Assembly: GCA_026418015.1 (NCBI GenBank)
Contig: JAOACE010000008.1
Span: 310,001 to 374,000 of the forward strand
Origin: Leptospiraceae bacterium
GTDB lineage: Bacteria; Spirochaetota; Leptospiria; Leptospirales; Leptonemataceae
Direction of reading: 5' to 3'
Length of the DNA: 64,000 nucleotides
This document shows positions 25,791 to 34,547 of this stretch, piece by piece; the stretch's first letter is position 1, and every line of letters starts with the position of its first letter. The notes beneath the pieces are model-generated. The model searched no databases. It saw nothing but the letters and a program-made list of their open reading frames with translations, and had not been told where the DNA came from. The position numbers and the translations under genes were made by a program.

Positions 25791-27109
25791 TGTATTTTTT
25801 ACTGATTGTTTATTTAATCTTTATCTTGTATCTCTCTATAAAAGGATACGATAACTTAAAGTCGGATTCTTCTTATTTTTTTTCCTCCTATAAGACAAAA
25901 ACACATCAATCCTTTTTATCAATTTTCGCAACAGAAACATCTGTTGCGACGATTTTAATCTTCCCTGCGGTAGGTTATAGCAAAAATTTTAATATCATAT
26001 TTTTATGTTTTGGTTATATAATCGGTAGAATTGTTGTTGCCCTACTTTATTTAAAATATTATCATAAAATTTCTACCCTTTCTTTGTACGAATTTATAAC
26101 CCATAAAGAAAGTAAAAAATTCTTATCGTTTGCTTACTTATTAGCTAAATATATTTCTGGAAGTGTTCGTTTTTACTTAGCAGGATATGGTCTTTATCAA
26201 TTAACAGGATTATCCATTGAGTTTTGGCTTGTTTTTATTTTATTCGTCATCGGAATTTATAGTTTAACTGGTGGATTAAAGTCTGTTATATTAACCGATG
26301 TAGTTCAGGGGATTATTATTCTTCTTTCAAGTATTTTGATTTTTTATTTTTTAAGTTTAGAAAATCATGATTTGTTCGTAAGTATAAAACAAGTTCAGTT
26401 TGATATAAAAACTTCTATTTTTTTGTTTTTTGGAAGTATTTTATTAACGATTTCTTCTCATGGTGGCGATCAAGATATTCTTCAAAGAGTATTTAGTGTA
26501 GCAGATCTAAAAGAAGCTCAAAAATCTTTAATCATCTCTGGATTTCTTGCAAGTTTCGTTATTATGATATTTGTTTTGATTGGATATTTATTAACCAACC
26601 AACAATTAGACAAAAATTCACCTTTACTAGATTTTATCAATAAACTTGATAGTTCTTTCAGTTCGTTGATCATAAAAAACATCTTTATCGTAGTTCTTAA
26701 TGCTGCTGCGATGTCTACATTGGATTCTTCGATTCATTCTACTGGCGCGATTTGGAAGAGCATTCTTAAAGATTTTAACAAAAACTATGCCAACTATATT
26801 TATAGCTTAATTTCTTTAATCATCATGTTTTTCCTATCGTTTTTATTTATTTATTCAAAAACAAACAAAGATTTTCTTTCTTTTGCATTAGGCTCAATGA
26901 ATTATATAAATGGTACTCTATTTGCTTCAATTACCATGTTTGTAATCTATAAGAATAAACTCAATCGAAATACGGTTTTAATTATTCTTATCACCAATAT
27001 CATCACGACTTTAATATGCGAATACTACTCGATTTATTTTGCTCTAACAACTATCATAAGCTTTTCTATTACATTCCTATTAGGCTGGATTAGTATAAAA
27101 AAATCATAA
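25790..27109 (+). CDS. Sodium:solute symporter family protein
   Basis: A 439-residue polytopic protein with about 12-13 helices. YFLLIVYLIFILYLSIKG, a FATETSVATILIFPAVGYS segment (the SSS TM2 region), LTGGLKSVILTDVVQGIIIL, and SHGGDQDILQRVFSV are family hallmarks. SSS transporters take up sugars, amino acids, nucleosides, vitamins or sialic acids with sodium; this one's substrate is not determined. The ATG overlaps the dapD stop, so it joins the M14-dapD unit. Its 3' end overlaps the convergent NUDIX gene by six bases. Confidence 0.82.
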   Translation: MYFLLIVYLIFILYLSIKGYDNLKSDSSYFFSSYKTKTHQSFLSIFATETSVATILIFPAVGYSKNFNIIFLCFGYIIGRIVVALLYLKYYHKISTLSLYEFITHKESKKFLSFAYLLAKYISGSVRFYLAGYGLYQLTGLSIEFWLVFILFVIGIYSLTGGLKSVILTDVVQGIIILLSSILIFYFLSLENHDLFVSIKQVQFDIKTSIFLFFGSILLTISSHGGDQDILQRVFSVADLKEAQKSLIISGFLASFVIMIFVLIGYLLTNQQLDKNSPLLDFINKLDSSFSSLIIKNIFIVVLNAAAMSTLDSSIHSTGAIWKSILKDFNKNYANYIYSLISLIIMFFLSFLFIYSKTNKDFLSFALGSMNYINGTLFASITMFVIYKNKLNRNTVLIILITNIITTLICEYYSIYFALTTIISFSITFLLGWISIKKS

Positions 27110-27763
27110 TTTATTTTGTATAATTTCTTTATAAATTGTGATAAATTCATTCATAATCATTGCAGTAGCGCCCCAGATAATATGATCATGAATCCTAAAA
27201 ACAGGCACATAAAGTTTTAACGGAATCCAATTCTTATAAACAGTTACCCAATGATTGGTTTTATTGTTTGGGTTTAAAAAATCGTTTAGATGAAAAAGCA
27301 GTAACGTTTCTACTTCGTCTACATCAACCTTAAATTCTGGTAATTTTTCTAAATAACCGACATAGGGATGAACCAGAAATTTGCTTACAGGTATATAAAG
27401 AGGTGTTAACTTCCCTAAGATTCGAACTTCGCTTTCTGGAATTCCAATCTCTTCGTTTGCTTCTCTTAAAGCTGTTTTTAAATAGTCTTTATCTTTTTCT
27501 TCGAAAGAACCACCAGGTAAACTGATTTGATTTGAATGGGGACCTTTTTCCGTAGGTCGTTGAATCAAAGGGATTACCCAATCGTGTTTGCTTTCATCAG
27601 GAATCAAAGAAATCAATACTGCTGCATTTTTATAACTTTGGTTTTTAGGTGGATAGAAGTCTGATTCAAACAAACGACTACTCATCTCCATCCAACTTGA
27701 TTTACCAGGAAGTGATTGTAAAAATCGTTCCTTTAACTTTTCTACGATTTGTTCAAATTTCAT
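27104..27763 (-). CDS. NUDIX hydrolase (CoA pyrophosphatase-like)
   Basis: A 219-residue protein. The Nudix box reads GGSFEEKDKDYLKTALREANEEIG, fitting G-x5-E-x7-R-E-x2-E-E-x-G, and it is followed by LGKLTPLYIPVSKFLVHPYVG. The preceding IPLIQRPTEKGPHSNQISLPGG resembles the CoA-diphosphatase signature of NudL/YeaB proteins, which cleave CoA to phosphopantetheine and 3',5'-ADP. Its ATG overlaps the end of the upstream hypothetical gene by eleven bases, indicating coupling. It is convergent with the symporter. Confidence 0.88.
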   Translation of the reverse strand: MKFEQIVEKLKERFLQSLPGKSSWMEMSSRLFESDFYPPKNQSYKNAAVLISLIPDESKHDWVIPLIQRPTEKGPHSNQISLPGGSFEEKDKDYLKTALREANEEIGIPESEVRILGKLTPLYIPVSKFLVHPYVGYLEKLPEFKVDVDEVETLLLFHLNDFLNPNNKTNHWVTVYKNWIPLKLYVPVFRIHDHIIWGATAMIMNEFITIYKEIIQNKL

Positions 27764-28427
27764 TCGGACTTAAAAATTCATCTTGATAGTAAAATTCAGA
27801 GATAGAAATTTTTTCACTTTGTTTGTTATAAACATCTTCTACTACAATCTTAAACCATCGTTGATAAACATTTTCTGGAAATTGTTTCGATTCTTCTAAG
27901 TTATCGTTAAATTCCTCTATATTCCAATATTGCCAGCCTTTTTTATTTTCTACATGGAGTAAGATTTCTTTTTCGTAGATGGGTTGATCAGGAAATCGAT
28001 AATCCCTGTTAATATGATACAACTTTTGCTGGTATAAGATCAACCGAATCTTTTTGGGAATTTTGTATTTTAAATCGTCTTCGGATAAATAAATTCCAAA
28101 ACGTCGAAGAGGATTTTTTTTTGGAGGAAATTTTGACATTACATGAGACGGGGAAATTTGCCAAACAAAAGCACATTCATTAGGTTTTATGAACAAAACA
28201 TTTTCTTTTATTGACGAACCATCAGGACATATCTCAAAACATGATGTAGTAATCTTTTTATCAATGCATTGCTCTGTTTTTAATTCCTCTTCGAACAAAA
28301 AAGAATTCGTAGAATAAAAAACTGATTTATCCAAAAAGTCCATATTTTTTACAGTAAAATATGCTCTTATTGGCAACATTAAAAAGAAAAATAGATAAAT
28401 CAAAAGAATCCCAGTTCTTAAAATCAT
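27753..28427 (-). CDS. Hypothetical exported or membrane-anchored protein
   Basis: A 224-residue protein with a strong N-terminal hydrophobic segment (LRTGILLIYLFFFLMLPI). The rest looks extracytoplasmic, with two Cys close together (IDKKITTSCFEICPDG) and another in NECAFVWQ. I do not recognise the family. It is followed directly by the NUDIX gene (overlap of eleven bases) and is divergent from the histidine kinase. Confidence 0.5.
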   Translation of the reverse strand: MILRTGILLIYLFFFLMLPIRAYFTVKNMDFLDKSVFYSTNSFLFEEELKTEQCIDKKITTSCFEICPDGSSIKENVLFIKPNECAFVWQISPSHVMSKFPPKKNPLRRFGIYLSEDDLKYKIPKKIRLILYQQKLYHINRDYRFPDQPIYEKEILLHVENKKGWQYWNIEEFNDNLEESKQFPENVYQRWFKIVVEDVYNKQSEKISISEFYYQDEFLSPNEI

Positions 28428-28566
28428 TTTTTATAAGTTTTCTGTTTGATTTAAAAGGGTCAATTCAATTTTACGAAATCCAGATTTTTTCATTAGTATT
28501 TTATACACAAAAAAACTATTTGCTTTAAGGTTCAATAGAGTTTGATTGGTTTTAATATTTCTTAAT

Positions 28567-29667
28567 ATGGATTATTTAAGATTTTATGAATCTCGTTTTA
28601 AAGAAACAGAATTGATTTTTGACTCTTTACCCATTGCAGTTTTTGCCATCAACCAAATTTTTCGAATCATACGATTGAACGAAACAGCACTAACTTTTTG
28701 CAACGAAAAAGAATACAAAAATGTAATAGATGAATTATGCTACAAAAAAATCCACGGAAGAAACGAAATTTGCCCTTTTTGCCCTCTTTTAAACGAATGG
28801 AAACAAATGGAATTCAAAGAAAAAAAATACCATCGAATCGAAAAGATCATTAATTCCAAAGAAAAAACTTATAAGTTATCTTTTATTTTAACCTCTTATG
28901 GCAGTCTAAGACTAATCGAAATTATAGAAGATATTACGAAAGAAATCGAAAAACAAGAAGAAATGATACGTATAGAAAATTTAGCTACCCTCGGTACATT
29001 GATTTCTGGTATAGCTCATGAACTAAACAATCCCTTAACGGGAATCTCTTTAAACCTACAAAATCTAATATCAAACATTAGCAATTATCAAATTAACGAA
29101 GAAGAAAAACAACAACTCCTTTATCGTTTAAAATTAATCCAAAAGGATTTGATTCGAGCAAGCCATATCGTTTCGGACATTTTAAGTCTTTCCAAACCTG
29201 GTCTAAAAGAAAAACATCGTCTAGATTTACAAAAGATCATTCAAAAAGCAAAAGAAAACACAATCCGATTGTATCCTGTCCTTGCAAAAAAAATTCAATG
29301 GGATATACAAGAAACAGATCCTATTTATATTATGGGCAATGCTAACAAGCTAGAACGATTGTTTTTTAACCTGTTTAGAAATTCTCTACAAGCATACGAC
29401 TACAAAGAAGGCATTATTGGAGTTCGTATAAAAACCCAGAACAAAAAAGTATTGGTGATTGTTTATGACGAAGCTGGTGGTATTCCAAAAGAAATCCTCA
29501 AAAAGGTTTTTATTCCCTTCGCTACAACGAAACATACATCCAAAGGTACTGGATTAGGTCTTACAATTTCCTATAACATTGTAAAAGAGCATGACGGAAA
29601 AATCAAGGTGCGAACTATCGATAATAAAACATTTTTCTTTATATTGTTACCCTTACCGAATAACTAA
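28567..29667 (+). CDS. PAS-domain sensor histidine kinase
   Basis: A 366-residue soluble-looking kinase. A PAS domain occupies about residues 14-120 and contains four Cys in CYKKIHGRNEICPFCPL, a pattern seen in PAS sensors that may bind metal or respond to redox. The dimerisation box has phospho-acceptor His151 in SGIAHELNNPL. The ATPase part has KLERLFFNLFRNSLQAYD (N-box), VYDEAGGIP (G1) and KGTGLGLTISYNIV (G2). There is no transmembrane segment, so it senses a cytoplasmic signal. ATG 28567 is preferred over the TTG seven codons upstream. The response regulator follows after one base. Confidence 0.92.
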   Translation: MDYLRFYESRFKETELIFDSLPIAVFAINQIFRIIRLNETALTFCNEKEYKNVIDELCYKKIHGRNEICPFCPLLNEWKQMEFKEKKYHRIEKIINSKEKTYKLSFILTSYGSLRLIEIIEDITKEIEKQEEMIRIENLATLGTLISGIAHELNNPLTGISLNLQNLISNISNYQINEEEKQQLLYRLKLIQKDLIRASHIVSDILSLSKPGLKEKHRLDLQKIIQKAKENTIRLYPVLAKKIQWDIQETDPIYIMGNANKLERLFFNLFRNSLQAYDYKEGIIGVRIKTQNKKVLVIVYDEAGGIPKEILKKVFIPFATTKHTSKGTGLGLTISYNIVKEHDGKIKVRTIDNKTFFFILLPLPNN

Positions 29668-29668
29668 T

Positions 29669-30616
29669 ATGAAAAAACATAATATTTTAATCGTAGATGA
29701 TATAGAATCAATTCGAATCGCTATCATAGATTTCTTATCTTCTGAATACAATGTTTTCTCTGCTTCTAACGGAATCGAAGCGTTAGAAATCTTAAAACAC
29801 TACCCCATCGATATGATCATTTCTGATATAAGAATGCCCGACATGGATGGTATCACTTTACTAACAAACGTTCAAAAACTTTATCCTACGACAAAATATG
29901 CATTGATTACAGCATATAACATCAATGACTATATTCAGTATGCAAGGCAATATAAGATTTGGAACATCATACCCAAGTCTAGTTTTTTGGATTTGCAATT
30001 CATCAAATCCATGATCTATAAACTCTTATCGAACGATATTTTTGGTTTTGAGAAGTATTTTCAAGATATAAAAAAAATTTCTCTAAAAATTTCTGAATTA
30101 TATAAATATTATAAACAAGATGATTTTATTCTACCTCAAAATACGATCTATCATATTTTTGTACAATCCGAAGAAGAACGCGAAAAAGTCTGCGATATGA
30201 TCTTTACCCTTTTTAAAAAGAAAGAAGCGCCCAATATTTTAAGAATCCTTTTAGAAGAATTTTCCATCAATGCAAGAGATTATGGTTCAGAAAATTATAA
30301 GTATCCTATAAAAATTCAATTTGGATTATACGATAAAAAATTCCTTATAGGTGTAAACGACTACCGGGGTATTCTTAGTTTTGACGAAATATTATATCGT
30401 TTAGAAAGAAATATTCTTACAGATAAAAATGGTCTTCCTTTATCTATTAATGATATACATGGAAGAGGTTTTTTTATCGCAAGGGAAAATTTAGATCATC
30501 TTATTATCAATATAAAAGAAACAGAAGAAACAGAAATTTTAGGCATATTTGACTCGGATAACGAATTTCGCTATAAAGCAATTTCTCTTTACAAAACTAA
30601 ACCTACTTCTAAATAA
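29669..30616 (+). CDS. Response regulator with C-terminal GHKL (anti-sigma-type) ATPase domain
   Basis: A 315-residue two-domain protein. The receiver (1-120) has acidic pair D10/D11, phospho-acceptor Asp53 in DMIISDIRMPDMDG, and the conserved Lys of IPKSS at about 103. The C-terminal half has an RsbW-like ATPase with N-box EEFSINARDYG (196-206), a D-box VNDYRGIL (229-236) and IHGRGFFIAREN (263-273). Receiver plus serine-kinase-type ATPase points to an output through partner switching rather than DNA binding. The paired kinase is one base upstream. No anti-anti-sigma (STAS) gene is in the window. Its 3' end overlaps a convergent gene by 28 bases. Confidence 0.82.
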   Translation: MKKHNILIVDDIESIRIAIIDFLSSEYNVFSASNGIEALEILKHYPIDMIISDIRMPDMDGITLLTNVQKLYPTTKYALITAYNINDYIQYARQYKIWNIIPKSSFLDLQFIKSMIYKLLSNDIFGFEKYFQDIKKISLKISELYKYYKQDDFILPQNTIYHIFVQSEEEREKVCDMIFTLFKKKEAPNILRILLEEFSINARDYGSENYKYPIKIQFGLYDKKFLIGVNDYRGILSFDEILYRLERNILTDKNGLPLSINDIHGRGFFIARENLDHLIINIKETEETEILGIFDSDNEFRYKAISLYKTKPTSK

Positions 30617-31647
30617 CCCATATCATCAAAGAATATATAGAGTTTATCGCGATAGGTAAAAAAACTTCCTCTAGGCTGATTTATTGGTAAATAAAACAAA
30701 AAATTATGATGATTATCATAAACCTCTAAAAGATTTTCTTTTAAGACAAAAACAATGTTCTTGTAAAATGCACTTTCTCCAAGAAAAGAAACATCCAGAC
30801 TAAGATCATTTTGATTTTTGATTTCGCTAAAACTTATCTTCTGATTTTCTATAAATAATTTATAAATTTTTTTATCTTTTAAAATGATGGTTTCTCTAAA
30901 ATTTGGTATAAGAATAGAATCAAAATTATGCTGAAAAGAAATAGTATAAGGAAATACAACATTACTCTGAATCTCTTTATATTTTTTTAAATAAGGTTTT
31001 TCTGCATCAAAAAAAATTTCGTAAACACCAAAATAGTCTTGGGAACCTAAAAAATAATGAAAGACAACCTGATTATTTTTTACATAAAAACTTTTAAAAA
31101 ATGCATGCTCAATTCCAGCGTTTAAAAAATAATCATTTTTTTCGTCGAAGAAAATAAACTTTCCATCGTTAAACAACAAATAGCATCGAGATTTTTCTAT
31201 ACACTTCAGATCCACTAAGAATAAACCATCAAATTCGTATAACTTTTGGCCATTAACTTCATAAACTTCTACTCCGGTTCTATCCGCATTGATAGTAATA
31301 ATAAACCTACCATAAGGTTCAAAATAGGGATAAGCAGATGATTTTCGCTTCCAGAATATTTGATTGTCTTTTAAGAAAAATTCTATTTCGTCACCTACTT
31401 TTTTATATCGAACATATCCCTGCGGTATTAGAGAAAATGTATATAAATAATTTTTTTCTAATTTGGTTCGATTACTATCAACAAAATAATTTTCTTCGTA
31501 AATCCATTGAAATTCGGATTGTTCTAGGTAATCATTCCATCGGACACTCAATTGAGGTATATAAAAGTATTTTGCAGTAAAAATAAAAAAACTAATTGTT
31601 GCTGTTAAAATAAAAACAATTAAAAAAAGAAATATCTTTTTTACCAT
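30589..31647 (-). CDS. Hypothetical membrane-anchored protein, likely beta-propeller-like
   Basis: A 352-residue protein with one N-terminal membrane helix (KKIFLFLIVFILTATISFFIF). The rest is aromatic-rich and dominated by short beta strands with repeated F-x-Y/F-D patterns, suggesting a propeller-like extracytoplasmic domain. I recognise no family. It is the first gene after the sigma factor on this strand, eight bases from it; its last 28 bases overlap the response regulator end to end. Confidence 0.5.
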   Translation of the reverse strand: MVKKIFLFLIVFILTATISFFIFTAKYFYIPQLSVRWNDYLEQSEFQWIYEENYFVDSNRTKLEKNYLYTFSLIPQGYVRYKKVGDEIEFFLKDNQIFWKRKSSAYPYFEPYGRFIITINADRTGVEVYEVNGQKLYEFDGLFLVDLKCIEKSRCYLLFNDGKFIFFDEKNDYFLNAGIEHAFFKSFYVKNNQVVFHYFLGSQDYFGVYEIFFDAEKPYLKKYKEIQSNVVFPYTISFQHNFDSILIPNFRETIILKDKKIYKLFIENQKISFSEIKNQNDLSLDVSFLGESAFYKNIVFVLKENLLEVYDNHHNFLFYLPINQPRGSFFTYRDKLYIFFDDMGYLEVGLVL

Positions 31648-31654
31648 TTCTTAA

Positions 31655-32686
31655 CTACAAGAAGGAACTTAATTCTTTCGCATTTTTACCAGTTCGTATT
31701 TTACGTAAAGCTTTTTTTTCTATTTGTCTTACTCTTTCTTTCGATAAGCCAATCATTTTACCAATTTTTTGTAGAGAATAAACAGGTCCTCCATCTAAAC
31801 CAAATCGAAGCATAATGATCTTCTTTTCTCTTTCTGTCAATTCTTCTAGACTTTTTACGATTTCTTTTTTAAGTTCTTCGAATTCTACACTATGGAATGG
31901 TGCCTCGTTTTTTTCGTCATAAACACCATCAACAAGTGCGAAATCGTCAGAATCGACTAAGGGCGCATCTAAACTTAAATGATCTTTACTAATTTGCATT
32001 AGATGATTGATGTCATGAGGTTTTCTGTCGATGTATTCTGCAATATTTTCTATCGTTTTTTTTAAGTCGTGCTGATTTTCGAGAAAATGTTCTGCTTCGT
32101 CAATCCTTTTTAGATCTGCTATTTTATTCAAAGGGAGTCGAATCAACTGAGATTTTTGTTGTATTGCATATTTAATGGATTGCCTTATCCACCAAACAGC
32201 ATACGAAATAAAGTGATATCCCTTTTCTGGGTTAAAGCGTTCTGCTGCGCGTATTAAACCTAAATTACCTTCGTTGATCAAATCCATTAAAGTTAAACCA
32301 TAAGATTGATATTTTTTTGCAATCGATACAACAAACCTTAAATTTGCACGAACAAGTTTATTTCGTGCACTTTCGTCTCCTTTCATTGCTTTTATTGCTG
32401 TCTGATATTCTTCTTCTCTCGAAAGCATGGGGATTTTATGGATTTCGTTTAAATACCAGTTCAAAATAGAATCATTTAAATGTTTATCTTTTTTTTTAGA
32501 GAATTTTTTATTGGAATCTGTTAATTCTATCGTTTGCTGAAATTCAAATTCTAAAGTTTTTAATTCTTCTGGGGGAATTTCTTTTTCAGGTAAATTTTCT
32601 ATGTCTAAAGGGTTGATTTTATAATTATCTGGAATGATTTCTTTGGGATTCGCTGCCATTTTTTTCGTTTTTTTTGATTGTTTCAT
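31655..32686 (-). CDS. Sigma-70 family RNA polymerase sigma factor (group 2/RpoD-like)
   Basis: A 343-residue factor. Region 1.2 begins near 74 (LNWYLNEIHKIPMLSREEE). Region 2 has RANLRFVVSIAKKY, LMDLINEGNLGLIRAAERF and FISYAVWWIRQSI. Region 3 begins QKSQLIRLPLNKI. Region 4 carries LTEREKKIIMLRFGLDGG and the helix-turn-helix QKIGKMIGLSKERVRQIE. It lacks region 1.1 and the large non-conserved insert of vegetative RpoD, so it may be an alternative sigma of group 2. The 70-residue N-terminal tail is Lys-rich and non-conserved. The start has AGGAGA, and a Fur/PerR-like palindrome lies 32 bases upstream. Confidence 0.9.
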   Translation of the reverse strand: MKQSKKTKKMAANPKEIIPDNYKINPLDIENLPEKEIPPEELKTLEFEFQQTIELTDSNKKFSKKKDKHLNDSILNWYLNEIHKIPMLSREEEYQTAIKAMKGDESARNKLVRANLRFVVSIAKKYQSYGLTLMDLINEGNLGLIRAAERFNPEKGYHFISYAVWWIRQSIKYAIQQKSQLIRLPLNKIADLKRIDEAEHFLENQHDLKKTIENIAEYIDRKPHDINHLMQISKDHLSLDAPLVDSDDFALVDGVYDEKNEAPFHSVEFEELKKEIVKSLEELTEREKKIIMLRFGLDGGPVYSLQKIGKMIGLSKERVRQIEKKALRKIRTGKNAKELSSFL

Positions 32687-32717
32687 TGTATTTCTCCTAA
32701 ATTTAAATAATTATCAT

Positions 32718-32734
32718 TTTAGAATAATTCTAAA
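32718..32734. promoter_or_regulatory. 17-bp perfect palindrome resembling a Fur/PerR box
   Basis: TTTAGAAT-A-ATTCTAAA. The inner 15 bases (TTAGAATAATTCTAA) match the 7-1-7 PerR consensus TTATAATNATTATAA at all but the two symmetric positions. It sits 32 bases before the sigma factor start, where an operator would overlap the promoter. Confidence 0.55.
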
Positions 32735-32877
32735 TTAAAAGTAAAGCAATTTTTTATTATCATCAAGCATTTTATTGATATTTTAATCATTTACTATATA
32801 TGACGTAAAAAAAAAGAAAAAGTTTCACAAAATCCTTAAATTTTTGTAAAAATGCAAAAAATTTTAATTAGGTTATT

Positions 32878-33630
32878 TTAATTGAAAACCGATTCAAAAT
32901 AAGCATCTTTTAATAGATCTTTTTCAATTGCGCCAAAAATAGAATTCTTTATGTTAGAATCATCCTTCGACAAGTCTGACAAAATGTTTTTGATTCTTTT
33001 TCTTTGGCTATTCGTTATGTTATTACACAAATTACAGGGTAGAATTTTCCATCCTTCGGATTCAACAAAAAGCCTTATCCATTCTTCTGATACGGAATAC
33101 AATGGACGAATGATTCGAAGTTTTTCTTTTTTTGTATAATAAATTGGTTTAATAGTAAAAATTTTCCCTGCAAAAAACAAGTTTAAAAGCAATGTTTCTA
33201 TTACATCATCCCTATGGTGCCCTAATGCTACTACATTATAGCCCATTTCCTTTGCTATGCGATGAATAATTCCTCGACGTAATCTACTGCACAAGGAACA
33301 ATAGATTTTATTTGGTCTTGTTTTTTCTAAAACGATCTTATAAGTATTTTGATGTTCTATGCGATAAGGTATGTTCCATTCTTGAAAAATTTCTATTAGG
33401 CTTCGAGAATCATGTCCTGGTTGTCCTTGTTCTAAATGGAATGCCAATATATCAAAAGTTATGGGAGCTTTTTTTTGGAATTCTTTTAAAAAATATAACA
33501 TTGTTAAACTATCTTTTCCACCACTTACAGCAACAAGGATTTTATCTCCATCTTGAATTAGATTGTATTTATGAATCACCTTTCCTATATGATGATTGAT
33601 TTTATTGTACAAATTTTGGTTGCTTTGCAA
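32878..33630 (-). CDS. ttcA: tRNA 2-thiocytidine biosynthesis protein TtcA-like
   Basis: A 250-residue PP-loop ATPase. The nucleotide-binding loop is VAVSGGKDSLTML. The two CxxC pairs, CSLCSRLRRGI and CNLCNNITN, and the VALGHHRDDVIETLLLNLF segment are the TtcA signature; TtcA uses a [4Fe-4S] cluster bound by such Cys to 2-thiolate C32 of tRNA. The start at TTG 33630 is uncertain, as no ATG is found before the conserved region. It is 14 bases downstream of the CBM48-like gene, which has no obvious functional link. Confidence 0.88.
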   Translation of the reverse strand: MQSNQNLYNKINHHIGKVIHKYNLIQDGDKILVAVSGGKDSLTMLYFLKEFQKKAPITFDILAFHLEQGQPGHDSRSLIEIFQEWNIPYRIEHQNTYKIVLEKTRPNKIYCSLCSRLRRGIIHRIAKEMGYNVVALGHHRDDVIETLLLNLFFAGKIFTIKPIYYTKKEKLRIIRPLYSVSEEWIRLFVESEGWKILPCNLCNNITNSQRKRIKNILSDLSKDDSNIKNSIFGAIEKDLLKDAYFESVFN

Positions 33631-33644
33631 AGCTCTTACTCCAT

Positions 33645-34481
33645 TTATTGGTTTAATTCTAAATAGTTAAACAATTTTCTAAAATCTGATAAATATTTCG
33701 TATTTTCGTTCAATGGATCTAAAACCCATTCACCATCAACTACAAAATTATAAAAATGTATACCAGGAGTCAAATATGTTTTAAACCGAAAAACTCCCTT
33801 AGAATCTTTTTTTAAAATATTGATATCTGTATTCCAACGATTAAAATCTCCTACCACACTTACAGATTCTATATTCGATTTGTTTAGAATTCGCTTTAAA
33901 TGTTTTTCGTGAACCTTAAATTCTACTAAATAGAATTTGGTTTGGTAGGCATTTTTTATTTCTAATACTTCGGTTCTATCAAGATAATGTTTTTCTGGGT
34001 CATCGAAATAATAATAAGAAAATTCTGTGTTATCTTGGATTCTGATCTCGTTATTGGTTGGATCCTTTTGCCAAACTCCATCAACATAGAATTTATAAAA
34101 ATATTCAAAATTTGTTTCCCCAACATTTTGAACAATTGGTTGTAAATAATAAAATATTCCATAAGAATTACGCTTCATCTTAATTTTTTTGCCATTGGTA
34201 AAATTGCCAGCGATATAAACGTTTTTAGCCATCAAATTTCTGTAAGTAAATAAAATTCCTTTTTTTAGAATATTTTTTGATTCTGGATAGTCTTGCCAAT
34301 CTAAAAAATGAACATATTCTGGTTTTTTAGGCTCTCTTAGTTGTTCCATTTGCTTTAAAGAAATTGTGGGTATTTCTTTTTGATTTTGTCGATTAAAGGG
34401 GAAGCTATACGAAAATTCCTCAGCAAAAAGATAAAGATTCGTAAAAGAATAAATCAAAACAAAATATTTAAACACCTTCAT
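33645..34481 (-). CDS. Exported protein with two CBM48/AMPK-like carbohydrate-binding modules
   Basis: A 278-residue protein with a signal peptide (about 1-20, ending near LFAEE). Two E-set modules are in tandem: NVYIAGNFTNGKKIKMK to FYVDGVWQKDPTNNE (about 85-150) and SVSVVGDFNRWNTDINILK to FVVDGEWVLDPLNEN (about 200-265). Each has the G-x-F-N, then F-Y-x-F-x-V-D-G-x-W-x-x-D-P signature of glycogen-binding and isoamylase-N domains. No catalytic domain is present. It should bind an alpha-glucan or act as a scaffold on the periplasmic side; the ligand is unproven. Confidence 0.75.
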   Translation of the reverse strand: MKVFKYFVLIYSFTNLYLFAEEFSYSFPFNRQNQKEIPTISLKQMEQLREPKKPEYVHFLDWQDYPESKNILKKGILFTYRNLMAKNVYIAGNFTNGKKIKMKRNSYGIFYYLQPIVQNVGETNFEYFYKFYVDGVWQKDPTNNEIRIQDNTEFSYYYFDDPEKHYLDRTEVLEIKNAYQTKFYLVEFKVHEKHLKRILNKSNIESVSVVGDFNRWNTDINILKKDSKGVFRFKTYLTPGIHFYNFVVDGEWVLDPLNENTKYLSDFRKLFNYLELNQ

Positions 34482-34547
34482 ATTATTAATTATTGACTTT
34501 TATTGTTATTGTCGATAGTTTGTATATAGAACTTAAAATAATTTCTT

